Assembly (NCBI GenBank): GCA_035654775.1 | Contig: DASRWB010000004.1 | Span: 1 to 51,049, forward strand | Source of the DNA: HKST-UBA85 sp035654775 | GTDB lineage: Bacteria; Bacteroidota; Bacteroidia; Flavobacteriales; Flavobacteriaceae | Direction of reading: 5' to 3' | Length of the DNA: 51,049 nucleotides | In this document: positions 25,601 through 31,707 of the stretch, in pieces | How positions within the stretch are numbered: position 1 is the first letter of the stretch | How the letters are laid out: each line of letters starts with the position of its first letter | The notes under the pieces: generated by a model | What the model was told of the DNA's origin: nothing | Database searches by the model: none | Seen by the model: only the letters and a program-made list of their open reading frames with translations | Position numbers and translations under genes: made by a program

Positions 25601-26238
25601 AATCCATGATTTGAAACAACATCCAAATCGCCATCGTTATCAAAATCTCCAACTTGAAAATATTTAACACTACTACTAGCACTATGAATTACTGAACCGT
25701 TATTATTAAAATCTCCAAACCCATTAATATTTTCATACCACTCAATATTGCAACAGTCATCTATTATCACATCCAAATCTCCATCATTATCCATATCTGC
25801 TGTAATTATACGACCAGATTGAGTAATATTATCATCTGAGATTAAATGACCTATATTAAAAGAAGCCATTCCATCATTCTCTAACCAAAAAAGGGAAGCA
25901 CTATAATCATCTTGTAAAATAATATCAATATCCCCATCATTGTCCATATCAACAACTTTAATAGCATTGGAATATATAAATTCCATATTCTCTATTGGTA
26001 TATTAGTATAACTATAATGATTAGACATTTCTAATTTTAATCCCAGTACTAACTTGAATGTATCTCTATCAAAAAAAACAATGTCCAAATTACCATCAGA
26101 ATTAAAATCGGCTGATTCAACGACCCACAAACGGTAAGATTCCATAGAAATTATGTTTTCATTAAATCCAACTTGAGCCTGTATAGATAGGGATAAACAT
26201 ACAGTAATACATAGAATATAAAATTGCTTCATAATCAA
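22681..26238 (-). CDS. Large secreted FG-GAP/VCBS repeat protein with T9SS type A sorting signal
   Basis: This is a 1185-residue exported protein. After a signal peptide (from the second Met, MKQFYILCITVCLSLSIQAQ) come some fifteen FG-GAP/VCBS-like repeats, recognisable by D.DGD.DI..... with intervening WYEN.DG.G.F, up to about residue 740. Then comes a carboxypeptidase-regulatory-like piece (GQVKYDINLDGCSTGDLGVN), DUF11-like beta domains (SDLSIVIYPPSELRVGFN, SWDPNDIIVLEGEEI) and a C-terminal sorting domain (NIKLYPNPTDGLLYIKAISN ... FLIKILTNNKIAVFKI). FG-GAP repeats form Ca2+-binding propellers used in adhesion. As island cargo between 163-bp repeats it appears to be a separate insertion. Confidence 0.9.
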   Translation of the reverse strand: MIMKQFYILCITVCLSLSIQAQVGFNENIISMESYRLWVVESADFNSDGNLDIVFFDRDTFKLVLGLKLEMSNHYSYTNIPIENMEFIYSNAIKVVDMDNDGDIDIILQDDYSASLFWLENDGMASFNIGHLISDDNITQSGRIITADMDNDGDLDVIIDDCCNIEWYENINGFGDFNNNGSVIHSASSSVKYFQVGDFDNDGDLDVVSNHGLSIRWSKNIDGQGTFGETTIIDYEGSNSDLNIVDRELDGDLDIIVLGDLGSISWYENIDGTFMDQQFLYQTSLSYLSNLKQIDIDSDNDMDFVGTSAGDNTLIIVKNDGNGNLSEFTTKPISNTIILEFGDYDGDNDVDIFLKGDSNGMHGWYENIDGNGNLGEFNFDGIPYTSLRNGTLDFNDVNNDGIKDLLFSAGHGIYLFKGKQELGTYEPPILISELVPSHVNSVKYSDLDGDGDLDIIGAFGGIDKLLWFENLNGEGVFSNFILIDNLVEPEYINVADVDGDGDNDILVSNFDGSNGSAFNWYENIDGLASFSNAINILNVWAIETIMIDVDLDSDIDIVTVYSTGSTIKLVWLENSDGLGTFTTEHLISDSVNSGGIDSSDIDGDGDIDFIYSNNVGGTITWFENNDGFGGDFISHSIPNSSCKKVKLVDVDGDGDKDIIYSKPGSGNNESFLGWYENDNGLGNFSSNNIIGYNEYPSFANFLTSDIDLDGDVDFFVVRVATNTDQELNVFTSWYENLGYLGNSIQGQVKYDINLDGCSTGDLGVNYVLVTAQNGDHSFSTFTSLSGSYEMPVDEGMFTNQISSELPSYFTVSPSSYNFDFVDFGNVETNNFCIYGNQETSDLSIVIYPPSELRVGFNTVYTIVYRNSGTTSQNGQIILEYDTALFDLISTNGDISSQTTDSITFGYSNLLPFETRSIEVILSPSIENISVGDVLNITASILPSEFDFNEEDNIFNLIQEVVNSWDPNDIIVLEGEEIYYDDIDKYLHYLIRFQNNGNADAINIRVNNKLDQKLDWSTIQLETMSHEGRVEIVDGGTIDFIFENIHLPDSTSNEPESHGYIAYKIKPKQDVEVGDIIYNFADIYFDFNSPVRTNTVSTEIVESLSVAENELENIKLYPNPTDGLLYIKAISNIDVIEVYNLLGQKMIESNPNATNDEIDLSKLNNGTFLIKILTNNKIAVFKIIKN

Positions 26239-26259
26239 TTAAATTTTAAAGGCTATCAA

Positions 26260-26466
26260 TCAAAAGAATACATCTGCAATATAGAGAAAAGTTACAAAAA
26301 GTAGCTTATTCCTTTTCCTGTAAAAATCATTTATAGAAGTATTTGGATTAGCTTTTTTCCATTCAGCTAATTCATCTGACGTATTATCAACTTTTAAGGT
26401 GGTTTTAGGTGGTTTTATGGAAGATTCGACATATCTGTCGTTGTTTACGTTTAATGCCGTTAGCAA
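26260..26466 (-). pseudogene. Short reading frame within repeat copy B, truncated duplicate
   Basis: The frame from a TTG at 26466 gives 68 residues, with LTALNVNNDRYVESSIKPPK, then TTLKVDNTSDELAEWKKANP and NTSINDFYRK shared with the remnant at 22417-22680. After NDFYRKR the tail differs (NKLLFVTFLYIADVFF). Only the C-terminal part of the parent protein is present, so it is probably a duplicated fragment and not a gene. Confidence 0.5.
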
Positions 26467-26475
26467 TGCCCTATA
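26313..26475 (+). repeat. 163-bp direct repeat, copy B
   Basis: It is nearly identical to 22431-22593 (five substitutions). It begins 7 bases beyond the stop of the lipoprotein gene, reading on the minus strand. Confidence 0.85.
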
Positions 26476-26482
26476 TTTTGTT

Positions 26483-27049
26483 TTATCTATTTAACTTATC
26501 ATCCCAATAATGCATTACTAAGATTGTAGATAGTAATTCAAGATTATCATTATACTCAATAATAAGTTCACCACTTTCTATTTTTTGTACAACATAGTTT
26601 AAATTAAGACTAACATCATTAAAAGTTCTAAAAGTTAAACCACTTTCATTAGAAACCATTTGCACATCTTTTCGTAATGACGCTCCCATAAGATAAACAC
26701 CAATTTGTGCGTCATACATTTTAGGCAGTAGCTCTGTATTTATATCTCTTGTCACAGGTAATATATTTACCCTTGCCGAACAGTTACACCTATTTAATTC
26801 CTTATCTAAATTAGTTGTCCTTATAAGGTCTATTTTTACATAGTTTTTAAAAAATTCCTTGGTGTATTCAGTCATATTCTCCATCCCTAAACCAGAGTAA
26901 AAATCACTTTTAATCTCCGAAGTAAACTCATTAAAAAGGGCAGTTTTAAAAGCCTCTAATTCCAACTCTCCATCACATTTAGTTGTTTCTAAATTTTTAC
27001 AAGAAAAAACCATTAAAAGAGTACCAAACAAAAATACCTTTACTCGCAT
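26483..27049 (-). CDS. Hypothetical lipoprotein of the island
   Basis: This is a 188-residue protein. MRVKVFLFGTLLMVFSC is a lipoprotein signal with the lipobox Cys at 17, so it is probably membrane-anchored. The mature part is acidic with a cysteine pair CNCSA near residue 90 and a predicted mix of helix (LEAFKTALFNEFTSEIKSDF) and strands (LTFRTFNDVSLNLNYVV). I do not recognise a family. An extended hairpin region lies upstream (27102-27229), within about 50-180 bases of its start. Confidence 0.6.
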   Translation of the reverse strand: MRVKVFLFGTLLMVFSCKNLETTKCDGELELEAFKTALFNEFTSEIKSDFYSGLGMENMTEYTKEFFKNYVKIDLIRTTNLDKELNRCNCSARVNILPVTRDINTELLPKMYDAQIGVYLMGASLRKDVQMVSNESGLTFRTFNDVSLNLNYVVQKIESGELIIEYNDNLELLSTILVMHYWDDKLNR

Positions 27050-27101
27050 TATTAATATCAGTTTATGCCAGTCCCAAGCGAAAAGTTAGACAATAAAAAA
27101 A

Positions 27102-27229
27102 GCGTGGAACTGAAGCCTACCGTTCAAGAGGTACTGGTATACCTGTCCACAAATAAACTTAGCCCACGCCGTAACGTGAGCGGAAGTCTATTTACCTCGT
27201 GGACTAAAAAATTACCAGTTTTCTTGAAC
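27102..27229. other. Extended imperfect hairpin with possible pseudoknot next to the integrase
   Basis: Nested pairings in order from outside: GTTCAAGA (27122-27129) with TCTTGAAC (27222-27229); ACTGGTA (27133-27139) with TACCAGT (27213-27219); GTCCAC (27145-27150) with GTGGAC (27199-27204); AAATA (27151-27155) with TATTT (27189-27193); ACTT (27157-27160) with AAGT (27184-27187); and CACG (27165-27168) with CGTG (27175-27178) at the tip. That is one rod of about 108 nt with 34 pairs. In addition GCGTGG (27102-27107) can pair with CCACGC (27164-27169) in the tip, making a pseudoknot. It contains no credible protein frame. It lies between the integrase 3' end and the lipoprotein start, and may be an RNA element, a single-strand recombination site or a 5' leader. 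Confidence 0.7.
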
Positions 27230-27293
27230 AAGAATAAATAGCTTACGCTAATAATTTTTTTACAATAGTAAAAGTAATACTTTCTTTAACAAC

Positions 27294-28439
27294 TTATAGG
27301 TATTCTAATTTTCTCACTTCCTTAGATAAAATATCAGTATTAAAATTCACATACCTTTCTGTTGTTCTAACATCTCTATGCCCCATTAAATTCATAATGG
27401 AAAACGGTTGTACATTGCTATGCGCTAGATTAGAACCAAATGTATGTCTTCCCACGTGAAAAGTTATTATTTTATCTATTTTCGCTCTAACTCCAATAAT
27501 TTTTAAATCTCTGTTTACAGATACATTACATCGCTCTGGAAATATCCTACCTTTTTTCTTTTTGTAATTATACTTCTTTAATATTCCTAAAGCTTCCTTA
27601 ATTAATGGAACCACCACTTTATTTCCTGTTTTAATAGATTCTTTAACAATCATTTCATCTACGATATGTTCACAATCTAAAGTGACAACATCAGAATACC
27701 TTAAGCCAGTATAACAACTAAACAAGAATAAGTCCCTTGTTAGATTAAGACCATTAGCCAAACTGCCTATTTCCAGATTAGCATCTTTTATCTTTTTTAC
27801 TTCCAACTTATTTAAAAAGACATCCCTTTTGTTCTCTTCAAATCTTTCAATAGCCAGTTTACAATAATTATCTCTTATTAAATTCTGCTTCTTGAAGTCC
27901 TCCAAAACAGTAATCAAATTTTTTCTACGCATAGCCAAACCACTATTTCCAATTCCCTTTTTCTTTAAATGCGTAAAAAAGTCTTCCATTAGTTTAGTAT
28001 CCAAATCCTTAATTAGGATATTTGGTTTAAAATCCATTAGTTGCTTTTTCAGTAGCGAATAATGGTTTTTAGTTCCATTCTTAATCTTTTTAAACTTCCT
28101 AGAAGTAAACTTATCAAAGTGGTAATAGAAGTCATCTTTTTGCCCCTTTCCATTATAGAACTCTTTAATTTGTTCCTTGGTAACGATGATTCCTTGCAAA
28201 TCGCAATCGTCTATAAAATCCCTTATCTCTTGCTCCCTCTTTTCAAGCTTCTTAGTCAAAACATTTCTACCTCTTGGATAGTTTTTACTACTGTCCCAAA
28301 ATTTAGGCTCTAAAGAAACACCTGTTGGCAGCTTTAACACTTTAGAATTAAAAATAATTTGGAAATACAAGGGGCATTCTCCATTGGCTTTCATTTTGTC
28401 ATTTCTTAATACAGTCTTTACAGTTCTAACGGTTTTCAT
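27294..28439 (-). CDS. Site-specific tyrosine recombinase (integrase of the island)
   Basis: This is a 381-residue phage-type integrase. The N-terminal part has the arm-binding-like beta domain of Bacteroidota integrases (VRTVKTVLRNDKMKANGECPLYF), a SAM-like core-binding domain at about 105-200, and the catalytic domain with R247 (CYTGLRYSDV), H328 and R331 (FHVGRHTFGSN), H354 (MGHRDVRTT) and nucleophile Y363 (TERYVNF). All five key residues are intact, so it should be active. It lies about 370 bases from the tRNA-Arg att site, as usual for an integrase of a tRNA-integrated element. Confidence 0.93.
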   Translation of the reverse strand: MKTVRTVKTVLRNDKMKANGECPLYFQIIFNSKVLKLPTGVSLEPKFWDSSKNYPRGRNVLTKKLEKREQEIRDFIDDCDLQGIIVTKEQIKEFYNGKGQKDDFYYHFDKFTSRKFKKIKNGTKNHYSLLKKQLMDFKPNILIKDLDTKLMEDFFTHLKKKGIGNSGLAMRRKNLITVLEDFKKQNLIRDNYCKLAIERFEENKRDVFLNKLEVKKIKDANLEIGSLANGLNLTRDLFLFSCYTGLRYSDVVTLDCEHIVDEMIVKESIKTGNKVVVPLIKEALGILKKYNYKKKKGRIFPERCNVSVNRDLKIIGVRAKIDKIITFHVGRHTFGSNLAHSNVQPFSIMNLMGHRDVRTTERYVNFNTDILSKEVRKLEYL

Positions 28440-28678
28440 TTTAATACATTTAGATTAATAATTTACAATGCTGTTCCAAAGCTTTTGTTTCTTATATAAT
28501 AGCTCGGAAACGAAATTTCTTCATGTATTAAATTCTATTAATTTTTACAAAAATCAAAGAAATCCCTTTGGTGGCAAGGGTTTCAAGAAATTCGAAAAGT
28601 TATTAACACCCAGTAAGAGGGTGTATTTTCAGTGGGTTGATGTGTAAGAAAATACAGTAAAAAAATAGTGGTTTTTTA

Positions 28679-28701
28679 CAAAGGGGAAATTATAGGGGAA
28701 A
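28679..28701 (+). repeat. 23-bp island-end repeat, right copy
   Basis: It is identical to 15776-15798 and in the same orientation, about 100 bases inside the right att core. Confidence 0.7.
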
Positions 28702-28741
28702 TACAATTGGGTAATCTTGGGTAATTTTGTCCAATCAATAA

Positions 28742-28773
28742 AAGAAAAAACCCCACAAATAGTGAGGTTTTTT
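28742..28773 (-). terminator. Terminator downstream of tRNA-Arg supplied by the island
   Basis: On the minus strand the stem AAAAAACCTCAC / GTGGGGTTTTTT (one mismatch) with a 5-base loop ends in T. It lies 33 bases past the tRNA 3' end, inside the island, and so replaces the original terminator displaced to 15647-15697. Confidence 0.75.
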
Positions 28774-28804
28774 GGTCTTCTTTCGTCAAAATTGTTCAAA
28801 AGTA

Positions 28805-28818
28805 GTGACCTCGGCAGG
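28805..28818. repeat. Right attachment-site copy (att core), within tRNA-Arg
   Basis: The 14 bases GTGACCTCGGCAGG equal the left copy at 15705-15718 and cover the last 13 bases of the tRNA gene plus one base. Confidence 0.85.
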
Positions 28819-28879
28819 ATTCAAACCTGCAACCTCTTGAGCCGTAATCAAGTGCGCTATTCAGTTGCGCCACGAGGCC
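28806..28879 (-). tRNA. tRNA-Arg (anticodon ACG)
   Basis: This is a 74-nt cloverleaf. The acceptor is GGCCTCG / CGAGGTC plus discriminator A; the anticodon stem-loop is CTTGA-TTACGGC-TCAAG with anticodon ACG; the T arm is TGCAGGTTTGAATCCTGC. CCA is not encoded. ACG would be read as ICG after deamination. The 3' end is the island's integration target and is kept intact. Confidence 0.95.
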
Positions 28880-28999
28880 TTTTTTGTGGGTGCAAATATA
28901 AGGCATTCTTTTTATTGTCCAAAAGAAAAAGTTTGCGATTTTTTTTCGGACGCGTGTTTCATTTTTGTATCTTTCAGTAACCTAAAAATATTATTTTTT

Positions 29000-29206
29000 A
29001 TGAAAAAAAATATGGGAACAGCCGATAAAAGCCTTAGAGTGCTTATTGCTATAGGTATTGTTTTGTTATACTACTTTGAAGTTATTCAGGGAACGCTGGC
29101 TTATGTTTTGCTGGTGCTAGCCTTAGCTTTTGTGTTGACAAGCTTTATCAGCTTTTGTCCACTTTACAAGCCTTTGGGTATAAACACGCGCAAGAAAACA
29201 AACTAA
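29000..29206 (+). CDS. DUF2892 (YgaP-like) inner-membrane protein
   Basis: This 68-residue protein starts MKKNMGTADKSLRVLIAIGI and has two transmembrane helices (about 13-31 and 34-55), then FCPLYKPLGINTRKK. The pattern N.G..D...R...G......Y......CPLY...GI.T is the DUF2892 family. The ATG at 29000 is chosen over upstream starts, which would run into the tRNA. Its stop overlaps convergent clpS by 4 bases. Role unknown. Confidence 0.85.
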   Translation: MKKNMGTADKSLRVLIAIGIVLLYYFEVIQGTLAYVLLVLALAFVLTSFISFCPLYKPLGINTRKKTN

Positions 29207-29478
29207 ACGATTTCTGCGCTTAACCCTGCGTCTAGAAGTAGAGTACAACGCGGTTCCAAGTCGTTGTAGGTTCCGGTTTTTACGGTGCACTTGCCTTTAT
29301 GATGTACAATAATCGAGCATTGCTCGGCTTGTAATGGGGTATGGTCACAGGCGTAAATCAAGGTTTCTATTACATGATCAAAAGTGTTTACATCATCATT
29401 AAACAAAACCAATTCGTTTAGGTTTGCATTCTTTTCATCCAATAGCGTTTCTTCGATGGTTTTTTCTTTGAGTGCCAT
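29203..29478 (-). CDS. clpS: ATP-dependent Clp protease adaptor ClpS
   Basis: This 91-residue adaptor delivers N-degron substrates to ClpAP or ClpCP. It has the family core LVLFNDDVNTFDHVIETLI, then CDHTPLQAEQCSIIVHHKGK and a C-terminal LLDAGLSAEIV. The DDVNTF stretch and the following His-containing helix line the N-end-rule pocket. The ATG at 29478 (MALKEKTIEE) is chosen because the upstream GTG at 29520 lies inside prmA. It follows prmA by 14 bases. Confidence 0.92.
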   Translation of the reverse strand: MALKEKTIEETLLDEKNANLNELVLFNDDVNTFDHVIETLIYACDHTPLQAEQCSIIVHHKGKCTVKTGTYNDLEPRCTLLLDAGLSAEIV

Positions 29479-29492
29479 GATTAAATTTTTAT

Positions 29493-30320
29493 CTAATTTA
29501 AAAATTTTAAGGAAACCCACTTATTTTTTTCACGTGTTCCGGTTAATTTTAACAATTTTTTTTCGCAAACTTCAACAATACTCTCGATGTCATTCTGATA
29601 AAAACCACTTAGCACCAATACACCATTTTTATTCAAACAGGTTATATATTTCGGTAAATCCCGGATTAATATATTTCTGTTGATGTTTGCCAAAATAATA
29701 TCATAGGTCTCAGTACCTAAAAGGGTTGCGTCTCCTTCTAAAACCGTTATTTTTTGGCAGTTGTTTTTTTCTGCATTTTCCATACTGTTTTCATAACACC
29801 AATTGTCAATATCTATAGCTGTTACCTTTTTGGCACCGAGTTTTTCGGCTAAAATAGCTAGCACACCGGTGCCACAGCCCATATCCAGTACGCTTTTGTT
29901 TTCAAAATTAAGTTGCAGCATGTGTGCTATCATCATGTAAGTGGTTTCATGATGTCCGGTACCAAAACTCATTTTGGGTTCTATTATTATATCGTAAAGC
30001 GTGTTTGTTTCTTTGTGGAAAGGCGCCCGAATCGTGCAGATGTTATCTACTACAATTGGAGAAAAGGATTGTTCCCACTTGGCATTCCAGTTTTCTTGTT
30101 TGATTTCTTTAATGGTATATGAAATTTTAAACTCGTTTGATTGAAGTATAAATATATCCTTTAACAGTGTGTCGTTCCATTCTTTCTTTTGAATGTAGGC
30201 CAATACACCTTTTTCGGTTTCCACAAAACTTTCAAAACCAACATTGCCCAGTTCGGCCATTAAAATTTCAACAGCCGGTTGAAGCGGTTTCACTTTAAAA
30301 TTGAATTCTAAATAATTCAC
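29493..30320 (-). CDS. prmA: Ribosomal protein L11 methyltransferase
   Basis: This 275-residue SAM-dependent enzyme methylates L11. The N-terminal L11-recognition domain (MNYLEFNFKVKPLQPAVEIL) is followed by a Rossmann domain with motif I VLDMGCGTGVLAI (about 144-156), motif PKMSFGTGHHETT just before it, and the post-motif IILANINRNIL (Asn-x-x-x-Asn). The start is GTG at 30320, placed 17 bases after a perfect -7 box TAATTTTG (30337-30344). clpS follows and is probably co-transcribed. Confidence 0.94.
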   Translation of the reverse strand: MNYLEFNFKVKPLQPAVEILMAELGNVGFESFVETEKGVLAYIQKKEWNDTLLKDIFILQSNEFKISYTIKEIKQENWNAKWEQSFSPIVVDNICTIRAPFHKETNTLYDIIIEPKMSFGTGHHETTYMMIAHMLQLNFENKSVLDMGCGTGVLAILAEKLGAKKVTAIDIDNWCYENSMENAEKNNCQKITVLEGDATLLGTETYDIILANINRNILIRDLPKYITCLNKNGVLVLSGFYQNDIESIVEVCEKKLLKLTGTREKNKWVSLKFLN

Positions 30321-30336
30321 TGTACCTTATTTTTAA

Positions 30337-30344
30337 CAAAATTA
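30337..30344 (-). promoter_or_regulatory. -7 promoter box TAATTTTG of prmA-clpS
   Basis: It is an exact TAnnTTTG match on the minus strand, in the 145-bp gap between tpiA and prmA. It indicates that prmA-clpS has its own promoter. Confidence 0.55.
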
Positions 30345-30465
30345 AAGTAAATCCTCATTTTATCTAAAAGAAGTTGGGTCAAAGAAACGTTGCAAACTAA
30401 AAGTTTTTTATACTCGACTGTTTCAACAAGCGAATAGTTTACTCTAAAAACTGAAAAAAGCTGGA

Positions 30466-31215
30466 TTACAACGCATTAACAATGGCATAAAAATCTGATG
30501 CATTGAGTGAAGCTCCACCAATTAATCCGCCATCAACGTCGGGCTGAGAAAAAATTTCACCGGCATTACCGGGCTTAACACTGCCGCCGTATAGGATGCT
30601 TACCGTACCGGCAACAGCCGCGCCATAACGAGTTGCTAAAGTAGCTCGCACAAATGCATGCATTTCCTGAGCTTGCTCTGGTGTTGCAGTTTCTCCTGTG
30701 CCTATTGCCCATACAGGTTCATAAGCCAAGATAATATACTTAAAAGCAGATGCATCTAAGTGAAACAAGGCATTTTGAATTTGTGATGCCACTACAGCTT
30801 GATGATTTCCCGATTTTCTGTCGGCTAATTCTTCTCCAAAACAGAAAATAACTTGCATATTGTTTTGTAACGCCATGTCCACTTTTTTTGCCAAAACTTC
30901 ATCCGTTTCATTGAAGTAGGCGCGTCTTTCGCTATGCCCTAAAATTACAGTGTTTACCCCAATACTCTTTAGCATGTCCGCATTTATCTCGCCTGTAAAG
31001 GCACCGTTTTCAGCCTGATGCATATTTTGAGCAATAACTTCAATATAGGATTGTCTTAAGGCTTCAAAGGCGTGCCATAAATTGGTAAATGCCGGTGCAA
31101 TCATAACCTCAGCGTTTGAGGTTCTAATTTGTTTTTTCAATTCAGATATTAAGGTTTCGGTTTGCGCCAAATCGTTGTTCATTTTCCAATTTCCTGCAAC
31201 TATTTTTCTTCTCAT
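30466..31215 (-). CDS. tpiA: Triose-phosphate isomerase
   Basis: This 249-residue glycolytic enzyme interconverts dihydroxyacetone phosphate and glyceraldehyde 3-phosphate. Catalytic residues are K11 (GNWKMN), H94 (ILGHSERR) and E166 (LAYEPVWAIGTG); the phosphate loop is in LYGGSVKPGN and DGGLIGGASL. Its ATG overlaps the stop of the TlpA-like gene by 4 bases (ATGA), so it is translationally coupled. Confidence 0.97.
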   Translation of the reverse strand: MRRKIVAGNWKMNNDLAQTETLISELKKQIRTSNAEVMIAPAFTNLWHAFEALRQSYIEVIAQNMHQAENGAFTGEINADMLKSIGVNTVILGHSERRAYFNETDEVLAKKVDMALQNNMQVIFCFGEELADRKSGNHQAVVASQIQNALFHLDASAFKYIILAYEPVWAIGTGETATPEQAQEMHAFVRATLATRYGAAVAGTVSILYGGSVKPGNAGEIFSQPDVDGGLIGGASLNASDFYAIVNAL

Positions 31216-31697
31216 TGTAAATTTTGTTTTAAGGTAGCGTTTACTTTAACGGCTTTAAAGAGTTTAATATTCTGGTTCGGGTCTACTATCAGGTATCTGG
31301 GAATCCAATCCAGGTTTAAAAATTTACCGAAAGCTCCTTTCCAGCCGGATTTCATATAGTAATGTTCGCCGGAGATATTATATTTTTCTATTCCTCTTTT
31401 CCATTTCTCGGTACTTCTATCTAAAGATAAAAATAAAAACACTATTTCTGGATGCTCCTTTTGCAAGGTTTTTAATTCCGGCAGACTTACGATACAGTCT
31501 TTACACCACGATGCCCAAACGTCAATAAGAATTGTTTTTCCTTTATGTGCATTGAGTATATTACCAAAGGTTACTTTTTCATCTTGCAGCGAAATAAAGG
31601 TGTCGTTCAGGGCTTCCTGAGAAAATTGTGTTGGAACTTCCTGACCTTTACAGCTTAAAAATAAAAAAAATAAAGAGAGAAGTTTAATGTGCTTCAT
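31212..31697 (-). CDS. TlpA-like thioredoxin-fold lipoprotein
   Basis: This is a 161-residue protein. A lipoprotein signal (MKHIKLLSLFFLFLSC, Cys16) is followed by a thioredoxin-like domain with the redox motif WASWCKDC (C65, C68), a FLFLSLDRS strand and a cis-Pro-like WIPRYLIVD. It is probably a periplasmic thiol reductant. It lies between the ABC permease gene (10-base gap) and tpiA (4-base overlap), in one operon. Confidence 0.88.
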   Translation of the reverse strand: MKHIKLLSLFFLFLSCKGQEVPTQFSQEALNDTFISLQDEKVTFGNILNAHKGKTILIDVWASWCKDCIVSLPELKTLQKEHPEIVFLFLSLDRSTEKWKRGIEKYNISGEHYYMKSGWKGAFGKFLNLDWIPRYLIVDPNQNIKLFKAVKVNATLKQNLQ

Positions 31698-31707
31698 GTG
31701 TTTGCAG

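Larger units (their letters stand above)
28440..28804. other. Right end of the island, non-coding
   Basis: These 365 bases between the integrase start and the att core hold the second 23-bp end repeat (28679-28701), a short inverted pair near 28608-28624 (ACACCC / GGGTGT) and a terminator (28742-28773). The integrase promoter must lie here. No gene is seen. Confidence 0.5.
15705..28818. mobile_element. 13.1-kb integrated island in the tRNA-Arg(ACG) 3' end, carrying a CBASS system
   Basis: The ends are 14-bp direct repeats, the right one inside an intact tRNA-Arg. A tyrosine integrase (27294-28439) lies next to the tRNA, and a gene II-like replication initiator plus a broken HTH excisionase lie at the other end. 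A 23-bp perfect direct repeat occurs just inside both ends (15776-15798 and 28679-28701). The interior is visibly more AT-rich than the flanking core genes and all its protein genes are on the minus strand. No conjugation genes are present, so it is best described as an integrative mobilisable or satellite-type element. Cargo: CBASS operon, immunity-like genes, FG-GAP T9SS protein and a lipoprotein. Confidence 0.85.

Noticed and set aside
26260..26466. Independent 68-residue gene
   Set aside because: It is the duplicated C-terminal fragment in repeat copy B, starts at a TTG, and its tail after the repeat is unrelated filler.
27102..27229. Integron attC site
   Set aside because: The expected RYYYAAC and GTTRRRY boxes are not found flanking the hairpin, so it is kept as an unexplained hairpin instead.
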